Part shown: positions 51,835 through 60,665 of the stretch, piece after piece
Layout of the letters: the number at the start of each line of letters is the position of its first letter
Position numbering within the stretch: position 1 is the first letter of the stretch
DNA from: Rhodanobacteraceae bacterium
GTDB taxonomy: Bacteria; Pseudomonadota; Gammaproteobacteria; Xanthomonadales; Rhodanobacteraceae
DNA: 64,000 nt
Direction: 5' to 3'
Assembly: GCA_030167125.1 (NCBI GenBank)
Contig: CP126531.1
Coordinates: 1,178,001-1,242,000 of the forward strand
Program-made: the position numbers and the translations under genes
The notes under the pieces: model-generated
Database searches by the model: none
What the model was told of the DNA's origin: nothing
Seen by the model: the letters and a program-made list of their open reading frames with translations, nothing else

Positions 51835-52866
51835 TCAGTGTCGGCCGAAATGCTTGCGGCAACGCCACAACGCCAGCGCGCCGGCGGCGGCGGCGAGTGT
51901 TCCCAGCAGCAACGGTTCGCGATGCATGTCCATCCACAACGCGGGCGAGCGCCGATGCGCGCGCGCGCCGAACGCGCCGTGCGTGGCATGTTGATTGGCG
52001 ATCGGCGCCGCGAGATTGTCGGCGCGGTTGCCGGAATCCGGCTCGCCGGTCTGCTGGCCCTGGACCGCGCTGCGTCCGAGGTAGCGATCCATCAGCGACG
52101 GCGACAGCCACTGCCCCAGCAGTGCCAGCCAGGTCGAAGCACCGACGCTGACCGCGCGCCGCCGATGCGTGGCCGCGAACCGGATTGCTTCCGCCGCGAC
52201 TTCCGGCTGGTAGATCGGCGGAACCGGTTGCGGCTTGTTCGGCATCTTGTTGCGCGCCCAGCCGAACTGCGGCGTGTTGAGCGCGGGCATGTGCACGGCG
52301 GTCAGATGGATGCCGCTGCCTTCGTGGATCAACTCGCAGCGCAGCGAATCGAGGAAACCCATTAGCGCGTGCTTGGCGCCGCAGTAGGCCGATTGCAGCG
52401 GAATGCTGCGATACGCCAGCGCCGAGGAAACCTGCACGATCACGCCGCGATCGCGCGGGCGCATCCGCTTCAGCGCGGCCATGGTGCCGTGCACGCCGCC
52501 GAGGTAAGTCGTCTCGGTGACGCGCCGGAATTCCTCCGCCGTCATCTCCGCGACCGGTGCGAACACGGTGACCATTGCGTTGTTGATCCACACGTCGATC
52601 GGACCGAGCTGCTGCTCGATGCGTTCGGCGGCCGCATCCAGCGCATCTGAATCGGCCACGTCCGCGACGCAGGCGAGCGCCGTGCCGCCGGCAACTTCGA
52701 TTTCGTGTTTGGTGACCTTGAGCGCGTCCTCGCCGCGCGCGATCAGTCCGACCCTGGCGCCGTGGTGCGCGAACAACAGCGCGGTTGCGCGGCCGACGCC
52801 GGCGGATGCGCCGGTGATCGCGACGACCTTGCCTTTGAGCTTTTTCGGATCGTTGAGTGAATTCAT
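51835..52866 (-). CDS. Short-chain dehydrogenase/reductase with C-terminal membrane segment
   Basis: 343 residues. The SDR core shows the cofactor motif VAITGASAGVGRATALLFA, the NNAM variant of NNAG, and the catalytic Ser/Tyr/Lys in VSSALAY and SAYCGAKHAL. Residues 235-255 and a hydrophobic stretch near the C-terminus (LLLGTLAAAAGALALW) suggest membrane attachment. The substrate is unknown. Likely in an operon with the ASRT-like gene, whose beta protein might bind a related ligand. Confidence 0.87.
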   Translation of the reverse strand: MNSLNDPKKLKGKVVAITGASAGVGRATALLFAHHGARVGLIARGEDALKVTKHEIEVAGGTALACVADVADSDALDAAAERIEQQLGPIDVWINNAMVTVFAPVAEMTAEEFRRVTETTYLGGVHGTMAALKRMRPRDRGVIVQVSSALAYRSIPLQSAYCGAKHALMGFLDSLRCELIHEGSGIHLTAVHMPALNTPQFGWARNKMPNKPQPVPPIYQPEVAAEAIRFAATHRRRAVSVGASTWLALLGQWLSPSLMDRYLGRSAVQGQQTGEPDSGNRADNLAAPIANQHATHGAFGARAHRRSPALWMDMHREPLLLGTLAAAAGALALWRCRKHFGRH

Positions 52867-52884
52867 GAGGTGCTCCGTTCAACT

Positions 52885-53057
52885 CCCTCTCCCCCAAACA
52901 GCTTCATCGTTTGGGGGAGAGGGTTGGGGTGAGGGGGAATGGCAGACGTCCGGACCGTCTGGCTTCTTGTTTGCGAGTTGGTTTTCGCGGCCACAGACGC
53001 AGGCCCCCTCACCCTGCCCTCTCCCCCGAGCGAAACAGCCGCTAGGGGAAGAGGGTT
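52885..53057. repeat. Two REP-like hairpin elements in opposite orientation
   Basis: The first (52885-52938) has a perfect 15-bp stem, CCCTCTCCCCCAAAC with GTTTGGGGGAGAGGG, followed by TTGGGGTGAGGGGG. The second (about 53004-53057) is a related, reversed copy, CCCCCTCACCCTGCCCTCTCCCC...GGGGAAGAGGG. They fill the gap between the GMC operon end and the SDR start and could limit read-through. Confidence 0.75.
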
Positions 53058-53080
53058 TGAACACGCCTTACGCACTCTCA

Positions 53081-54716
<1,636 letters not shown>

Positions 54717-54733
<17 letters not shown>

Positions 54734-55349
54734 CGGCGTTGCTCGCCTGTGTTTCGCCGGGAGGCGCTTCCACCGCTTCCCACGGATCGCGCCGGTTGAA
54801 GTACATGCGTACGTAGCCGCGCGGCGCAGCCGGGCCGCCGAAGCCGATTTCGTTCCACGCGGCCGGGTGCGAGTAGTACGCGGCGAGGATGTCGTGCATG
54901 GCGCGTTCCTTGAAGAACACCTCGGCCGGCATGCCGCCCCACTCCGGCCCGTCGAGTTCGCCGTCCTGCATCGCCTTCAGCAGCGCATCGCGCGCGCCGG
55001 CGGTGAGTTGGTGGAATGCGATGCCGTGACGCGCTCGCGCCGCGGCTTCCGTGGCCGCGAGTCCGCGCTGCCACGCTTCGCGCAGCGGCGGCAGGCGTGC
55101 GTCGCGGTAGCCGTCGCGCCGATCGTCCACGAGCTTGCGATCGACCATCGCCGCGATCGGCACCTTCGCTTCCCGTTGCGGCACGATGCCGTCGCAGATC
55201 GCGCGCAGCGTCAGCCATTCGTCCTGGTCCAGGAATTCCGGTGCATCGACGATCGCGAGGCGCGCGTCGATCACTTCGCGCGTTGCGTCGTTCCACGACG
55301 GCGTGTCGCGTTTCGCCATCACGTCGTAGCCGGGGTAGCGATCAGGCAC
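54717..55349 (-). CDS. Gluconate 2-dehydrogenase subunit 3-like protein
   Basis: 210 residues, GTG start at 55349, overlapping the preceding gene by 8 bp. EWLTLRAICDGIVPQ is the usual opening of the family, and the part around FFKERAMHDILAAYYSHPAAWNEIGFGGPAAPRGYVRM is typical. I see no clear Tat signal, which many members carry, so this complex may be cytoplasmic or exported with a partner. It should pair with the GMC subunit downstream. Confidence 0.85.
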
Positions 55350-56292
55350 GCGGGTGCTCCTCGATCAATCCGAGCGCGGCGAGGCCCGCCAGTGCGAGCC
55401 CGGTGAAACTCGGCGGCGCCGGAATCGGCGGACCGTTGAGGATGTTCTGCGACCAGTTGCGCCAGCCGCCCATGTTGCGGCTGACGCCGAAGACGTGGAA
55501 ACCGGCGCCGAGAAAACCGATGAGCGCGGTCAATCGCAACCACCAGTGCGCCAGGCGGCGCGGCCGCTGCGGATGCGTGGCCGCGGTTTCCGACAGCAGC
55601 GCCGCCGCGATCGGCGGCACCGTCACCGGCACGAACATGAAGGGATCGTGGTACGCGCCGCGGAAATGCAGCAGGCCGGCTTCGGCCGAAGTGGCGATGA
55701 GTCCAGCGGCGGTGAGTGCCGCGAGCGCGCGTCCCGCGGGAATGCCGAACACGCGCGGCCTGCCATGCGAGGCATCGCTGTCGCGCAGGCGCTCGGAGTA
55801 ATAGCCCAGCAATCCGGAAAGCGCGACCGCGGCGGGCGCGCCCAACGGCGAGCCGTAAAACAGGTTCTGCCAACTGAAGCCGCCGGTCCGCTTGCCGATG
55901 TTGTAGACGTGGAAACCCGTTCCCACCAGGCCGGTCAGCGCGGCCGCGGCATAGATCGGATCGCGCACGCGATGCGCAGTGGCGCGCCGGTCACCGGTGC
56001 CGTGCGCGCTCACCGCAAGCGTCAGCGCGGATACGACCAGCGGCGTGACCATCGCCTTGTTGTGGAACATGCCACGATAGTGTTCGACGCCGCTGTCCAG
56101 CAGCGTGGAGGTCGCGATCAGACCCGCCGCGCGGTTGAGGCGCCGCGCCGCCGTAACCGTCGCATCATGCACGCCGGATTTGCGTGCCGGCGGACGCCGC
56201 CGCTGCAACGCCCGTGCTCCGGCCGCGACGGCCAGCATGCCCAGCGCAGCCAGTCCGGCGTTGCGCGCAAGGGTTGTCGGTTGCGCGGGCAT
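55342..56292 (-). CDS. Membrane protein with two homologous halves, unknown function
   Basis: 316 residues with about eight hydrophobic segments. The two halves repeat the same motif set: AAGLIATS (55-62 and 195-202), H-(Y/F)-R-G-x-(F/Y)-H (71-77 and 209-215), G-x-G-F-H-V-(Y/F) (124-130 and 262-268), and N-x-L-x-G-x-P (143-149 and 283-289). Three histidines per half are kept, which could bind metal or haem. It begins 4 bp after the metallothionein-like gene and overlaps the subunit-3 gene, so it probably belongs to the GMC complex, perhaps as its membrane electron acceptor. That is inference; no family name is known to me. Confidence 0.7.
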   Translation of the reverse strand: MPAQPTTLARNAGLAALGMLAVAAGARALQRRRPPARKSGVHDATVTAARRLNRAAGLIATSTLLDSGVEHYRGMFHNKAMVTPLVVSALTLAVSAHGTGDRRATAHRVRDPIYAAAALTGLVGTGFHVYNIGKRTGGFSWQNLFYGSPLGAPAAVALSGLLGYYSERLRDSDASHGRPRVFGIPAGRALAALTAAGLIATSAEAGLLHFRGAYHDPFMFVPVTVPPIAAALLSETAATHPQRPRRLAHWWLRLTALIGFLGAGFHVFGVSRNMGGWRNWSQNILNGPPIPAPPSFTGLALAGLAALGLIEEHPRA

Positions 56293-56295
56293 CGC

Positions 56296-56481
56296 TTACT
56301 GCAGCGTGCACCCTTCGTGTCCGCAGCCGCAGCGGCCGACCCGCTTGTCTTCGTCGCTTTGGTCGTGCTGCTCGAACTCGGCGGCATTGCGGCAGTATTC
56401 GCTGCAATACGGATGGCCGGCTTCGACTTCGCAGGTGCAGCGTTCGCGCTGGCATTGTTCCTTCAGGTGGTCGACTTCCAT
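56296..56481 (-). CDS. SmtA-like bacterial metallothionein
   Basis: 61 residues with eight cysteines. The pattern C-x4-C-T-C-E-V, HPYCSEYC and GRCGCGHEGC is that of cyanobacterial/pseudomonad SmtA-type metallothioneins (CxxC, YYCSxxC, CGHxGC). ATG 56481 follows GGAGGAG. Such proteins bind zinc, cadmium or copper in the cytoplasm. It is unusual to find one inside a metabolic operon; it may supply or buffer a metal for the neighbouring enzymes. Confidence 0.82.
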   Translation of the reverse strand: MEVDHLKEQCQRERCTCEVEAGHPYCSEYCRNAAEFEQHDQSDEDKRVGRCGCGHEGCTLQ

Positions 56482-56513
56482 CTCTGCTCCTCCTTGCACC
56501 GTGGACATCCGCG

Positions 56514-57611
56514 TCAAGCCGCGAACCGCCGCGCATCCAGGCACTTCAACGAAAAGCCCACGCCAGGGCGATCGACGGCCGGGCGCAGGCAACCGTCCAC
56601 GGGTTCCGGCACACCTTCGAACAGCATGTGTTCGATGCGCACGTGGTCGTGGAAATATTCGATGTGCCGCGTCGCCTGCGTGGCGCAGGCGACGTGCATG
56701 TGCAGCGCGGGCGCGCAATGCGCGGACAGCGGAATGCCGAACGCTTCGCACAGAGCCGCCGCGTGCAGGTAACCGGTGATGCCGCCGCAGCGCGTCGCGT
56801 CGGCCTGCAGCACGTCCACCGCGCCCGCCTGCAACATCTCACGGAAATAGCCGCCGTGATAGCCGTACTCGCCCGCCGCAATGTCCATGCATGCGGGCGC
56901 GCGATCTCGCAGCAGCCGCAAGCCGGCCAGATCATCCGACGAAACCGGTTCCTCGAACCAGCAGACGTTGCATTCGGCAAACGCGTCCGCGAGATGCAGC
57001 GCCTGCTTGCGCGCATACGCGCCGTTGGCATCGACGAACAATTGCGGCTGTTTGCCGATCGCCGCGCGCGCGGCGCGCACGCGCTCGACGTCCTTGGCCG
57101 GCGCGCGGCCAATCTTCATCTTCACCATCCCGATGCCCTGCTCCACCCAGCCGGACAGCTGCCGTTTGAGTTGCGCGTTGGTGTAGGAGGTGAAGCCGCC
57201 GCTGCCATATACGTGGATCGCATCGCGCGCGGCGCCGAGCAGCTTGACCAGCGGCACCGCGAGCAACCTCGCCTTGAGATCCCACAGCGCGTTGTCGACC
57301 GCGGAAATCGCCATCGCCGCGATGCCGCGCCGGCCGAGGTTGCGCACCGCCACGTTCATCGCGTGCCATGCGCCGGAAATGTCCATCGCGTCGCGATCCT
57401 TGACGATGTCACCAAGCAGGTCGCGCACGACTGCGCCGGTGGTCTTGTCCGCATAGGTGTAGCCGATGCCTTGCTGGCCACCCGCTTCCAGTTCCACCAC
57501 CACCAGCGTGGTGGAATTCCATTCGATGGTGCCGTCGGACTCGGGCAAATCCGTCGGAATGGTGTACACGCCGACCGACGGGGCGTGCAGGCGGGCATCG
57601 GGCGGTTTCAA
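56514..57611 (-). CDS. Enolase-superfamily enzyme (mandelate racemase/muconate lactonising type)
   Basis: 365 residues if translation starts at TTG 57611, which overlaps the stop of the TPP-enzyme gene (TTGA). The barrel domain carries the K-x-K pair in MVKMKIGR, metal ligands in VDANGAY, FEEPV and AGEYGY, and a histidine in AHCAPALH. The first 110 residues form the capping domain. Members racemise, dehydrate or lactonise acid-sugars and related carboxylates. Context with a GMC dehydrogenase and a TPP enzyme suggests sugar-acid catabolism, but the substrate cannot be told. Confidence 0.87.
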   Translation of the reverse strand: MKPPDARLHAPSVGVYTIPTDLPESDGTIEWNSTTLVVVELEAGGQQGIGYTYADKTTGAVVRDLLGDIVKDRDAMDISGAWHAMNVAVRNLGRRGIAAMAISAVDNALWDLKARLLAVPLVKLLGAARDAIHVYGSGGFTSYTNAQLKRQLSGWVEQGIGMVKMKIGRAPAKDVERVRAARAAIGKQPQLFVDANGAYARKQALHLADAFAECNVCWFEEPVSSDDLAGLRLLRDRAPACMDIAAGEYGYHGGYFREMLQAGAVDVLQADATRCGGITGYLHAAALCEAFGIPLSAHCAPALHMHVACATQATRHIEYFHDHVRIEHMLFEGVPEPVDGCLRPAVDRPGVGFSLKCLDARRFAA

Positions 57612-59407
57612 TCGCCGCGATCCTTGCCGGGGAACAGCGTCGCCACCGCTTCGCGTGCGGACTCGCGCAGCATGCCGCGCGTGCCGGAATCGCCCTCGTA
57701 CATCGCGTGCGCGAACGCCTTCGCCTGCTTGAAGGTGATGTGCGGCGGCAGCGGCGGCACTTCCGGATCGGTAACCGCCTCGATGACGCAGGGACGATCG
57801 GCCCTCAGCGCTTCGTCCCAAGCCGCACCGATCTGCTCCGGCTTGTCGACGCGGATGCCGATGAGATCGTTCAATTCCGCATAGCGCGCATACGGGAAAT
57901 CGATCACTTCCTGCGAGGCGTCGTAACGCGGATCGCCTTCCATCACGCGCTGTTCCCACGTCACCTGGTTCAGGTCGCGGTTGTTCAGCACCATGATGAC
58001 GAGGCGCGGATCGGCCCATTCCTTCCAGTAGTCCTTGATGGTGATCAGCTCGGCATTGCCGTTCATCTGCATCGCGCCGTCGCCAACCAACGCGATCGCG
58101 ACGCGATCGGGAAACGCGAACTTCGCGGCGATCGCATACGGCACGCCCGGACCCATCGTGGCGAGGCCGCCGGAGAGCGTCGCCAGCATGCCGCGCCGGA
58201 TTTTCAAATCACGCGCGTACCAGTTCGCCGCGGAACCGGAATCGGAAGACAGGATGCAGTTGTCCGGCAGGCGCGGCGACAATTCCCAGAACATGCGTTC
58301 GGGATTGATCGGGCTGGCCTCGACGTGCGCGCGCGACTCCAGCACCTTCCACCATTCCGCGACATTCTTCTCGATCTTCTCGCGCCAGCTTCGATCCTGC
58401 TTGCGCTTGAGCAGCGGCTTCAGCGCGCGCAGCGTCGCGGCGGAATCGCCGATCAGGTTCACGTCCATCGGATAGCGGATCGACACCATCGCGGGGTCGA
58501 TGTCGATCTGCACGCCGCGCGCCTCGCCTTCCTTCGGCAGGAATTCGGAATACGGGAAACGCGAGCCGATCATCAGCAGCGTGTCGCATTCGGTCATCAT
58601 GTTCCAGCTCGGCTTGGTGCCGAGCAGGCCGATCGAACCGGTGACGAACGGCAGATCGTCGGGCACTGCCGCCTTGCCCAGCAGCGCCTTGGCGATGCCG
58701 GCGCCGAGGATGTCCGCCACCTCGATCACCTCGTCGGTCGCGCCGAGCGCGCCCGCGCCCGCGAGGATCGCGACGCGCTCGCCCGCATTGAGGATCTCGG
58801 CTGCGCGCCGCAGGTCTTCGTCGCGCGGCACCACGTGCGGCGCGCTGTAACCGGTGCCGGAATGCACCGTGCCATGTTTGCGCGGCGGCTTTTCCACCGC
58901 TTCCAGTTCTTGCACATCGTTCGGCACCACCACGCAGGTGACGGTGCGTTTCGAGATCGCGATGCGCATCGCGCGATCGATCACGTGCCGCACCTGCGCG
59001 GGCACCGTCACCATCTCGACGTATTCGCTGGCGACGTCCTTGAACAGCGTGGTCAGGTCCACTTCCTGCTGGTACTGGCCGCCCAGCGCGGCGCGCGCCT
59101 GCTGGCCGACGATCGCGAGCACCGGCATGTGGTCGAGCTTGGCGTCGTACAACCCATTCAACAGATGGATCGCACCGGGTCCCGACGTCGCCATGCACAC
59201 GCCGATCTCGCCGGTGAACTTCGCGTGCGCGCACGCCATGAACGCGCACATCTCTTCGTGGCGCGCGCGGATGAATTGCGTCTTGCCGTTGGTGCGGCCC
59301 AAAGCCCCCATCAATCCGTTGATGCCGTCGCCGGGATAACCGTAGATGCGGTGCACGCCCCATTCGCCGAGGCGTTGGATGATGAAATCGCCAACCAGTG
59401 CCGTCAT
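57608..59407 (-). CDS. Thiamine-pyrophosphate enzyme, pyruvate oxidase/acetolactate synthase-like
   Basis: 599 residues. The catalytic Glu51 is in RARHEEMCAFMACAHAKF, the central Rossmann/FAD-like domain covers about 200-340, and the TPP motif is VGDGAMQMNGNAELITIKDYW. The family is the poorly defined TPP-requiring group near pyruvate oxidase (PoxB). C-terminal residues after 555 differ from PoxB, which has a lipid-binding tail. It is the first gene of a six-gene operon with an enolase-superfamily enzyme, so a 2-oxo-acid derived from sugar acids is a possible substrate. Confidence 0.88.
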   Translation of the reverse strand: MTALVGDFIIQRLGEWGVHRIYGYPGDGINGLMGALGRTNGKTQFIRARHEEMCAFMACAHAKFTGEIGVCMATSGPGAIHLLNGLYDAKLDHMPVLAIVGQQARAALGGQYQQEVDLTTLFKDVASEYVEMVTVPAQVRHVIDRAMRIAISKRTVTCVVVPNDVQELEAVEKPPRKHGTVHSGTGYSAPHVVPRDEDLRRAAEILNAGERVAILAGAGALGATDEVIEVADILGAGIAKALLGKAAVPDDLPFVTGSIGLLGTKPSWNMMTECDTLLMIGSRFPYSEFLPKEGEARGVQIDIDPAMVSIRYPMDVNLIGDSAATLRALKPLLKRKQDRSWREKIEKNVAEWWKVLESRAHVEASPINPERMFWELSPRLPDNCILSSDSGSAANWYARDLKIRRGMLATLSGGLATMGPGVPYAIAAKFAFPDRVAIALVGDGAMQMNGNAELITIKDYWKEWADPRLVIMVLNNRDLNQVTWEQRVMEGDPRYDASQEVIDFPYARYAELNDLIGIRVDKPEQIGAAWDEALRADRPCVIEAVTDPEVPPLPPHITFKQAKAFAHAMYEGDSGTRGMLRESAREAVATLFPGKDRGD

Positions 59408-59565
59408 TTCGACTCCATTCCATTGCAGTCAGATTTCGATGATGCGCGGCACGCAGTGAAGCAACGGTGAACCCGCAAGACGCTACTTTCCGGATGCGAA
59501 CGCGCCATTCCTTGCTATCGTGACGTGCCCCGTCGCCGCACACATAACGTGAAGGAACGCCAACC

Positions 59566-60528
59566 ATGCTGACCATCCACGATGCCCGCCAACCCGAGCC
59601 CGTGGTCTGGAAGCCTGGCGATCCGCTGCCCACGGAGCAAGCGTGGCTGGACTTGCGTGACGGCGACGACGCCGAGGTGCAGGCCTGCGAAGCGGCCGCG
59701 AAGGTGAAGCTGCCCGCGCGCGAGGACATCACCGGCGTGAGCCTTCCCGGACGCAACCGGCTCGAAGCGCGCGCGCTGTTCCTGCAGGTGCCGATGTTCA
59801 AGGACGCCGACGGCAACGCCCGCGCCAGCCCGGTGTCGATGGTGCTGACGCCCGACCTGCTGGTGACGCAACGCTATGCGGAATCCGAGGCCTTCGACGT
59901 TGCCGCGCGCGACTGGCATATACGCCCGATGGAAGACGGCCCCGCAGGCGCGTTCGCGGAACTGCTGGAAACGCTGGTGGAACGCACCGCGATGAGCATG
60001 CAGAAAACCGCGGGCGACGTCGCCGATCTTTCCGGGCGCGTGTTCGGCGACCAGCGCATCGAGACGCGCCGCCTGCGCAGGTTGCTGGTCCATGTCGGCG
60101 CGCTGGAAGCACGCCTCGCGCGCAGCCGCGCCGCCCTGCTCGGCATCACCCGCATCACCACGTTCACCTGCGAAAAACAGCCGCGATGGATCGCGGACAA
60201 GCAGCGCTCGCGCATCGACACCGTCCGCAACGATCTCGTCGCGCTGGACCATTTCGACGAGCAGCTCACCGAAAAGCTGCAGTTCCTGCTCGACGCGATC
60301 TTCGGCCTCATCAGCGTCAACCAGAACAACGTGATGAAACTCTTCACGGTGGCCTCGGTGGTCGCGGTGCCGCCGGTGATCCTCGCCGGCATCTGGGGCA
60401 TGAACTTCAAGGCCATGCCCGAACTCGACAAGCCGTGGGGCTACGCGATGGCGCTCGGCGCGATCGCGCTCAGCATCCTGATTCCGCTGGGCATCTTCAA
60501 ATGGCGCGGCTGGCTTTCCAACGATTGA
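59566..60528 (+). CDS. CorA-family divalent cation transporter
   Basis: 320 residues. A large N-terminal cytoplasmic domain with long helices is followed by two C-terminal membrane helices. The first ends in the signature GMNF, and MPELDKPWGY in the periplasmic loop is the expected continuation. ZntB and CorA both fit; the N-terminal sequence does not settle Mg versus Zn. Divergent from the TPP-enzyme operon with 158 bp between. Confidence 0.88.
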   Translation: MLTIHDARQPEPVVWKPGDPLPTEQAWLDLRDGDDAEVQACEAAAKVKLPAREDITGVSLPGRNRLEARALFLQVPMFKDADGNARASPVSMVLTPDLLVTQRYAESEAFDVAARDWHIRPMEDGPAGAFAELLETLVERTAMSMQKTAGDVADLSGRVFGDQRIETRRLRRLLVHVGALEARLARSRAALLGITRITTFTCEKQPRWIADKQRSRIDTVRNDLVALDHFDEQLTEKLQFLLDAIFGLISVNQNNVMKLFTVASVVAVPPVILAGIWGMNFKAMPELDKPWGYAMALGAIALSILIPLGIFKWRGWLSND

Positions 60529-60628
60529 CGGGCGCGTCACGCAAACTGCGGTAAAAATTTCCGCATTCGCGTCGATCATCGCGCGCGTGCGCCACACACG
60601 GACCTGCGCGGCGTATGCTACGCGCAGA

Positions 60629-60653
60629 GCGCGGCGCACGACGTGCGCCGCGC
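60629..60653 (+). other. Perfect 11-bp hairpin just before the MEDS kinase gene
   Basis: GCGCGGCGCAC (60629-60639), loop GAC, GTGCGCCGCGC (60643-60653), ending 12 bases before the start codon. In the mRNA it would sit beside the ribosome site and could limit translation. GC-rich context makes chance formation possible. Confidence 0.4.
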
Positions 60654-60665
60654 GGTGACGAATCC

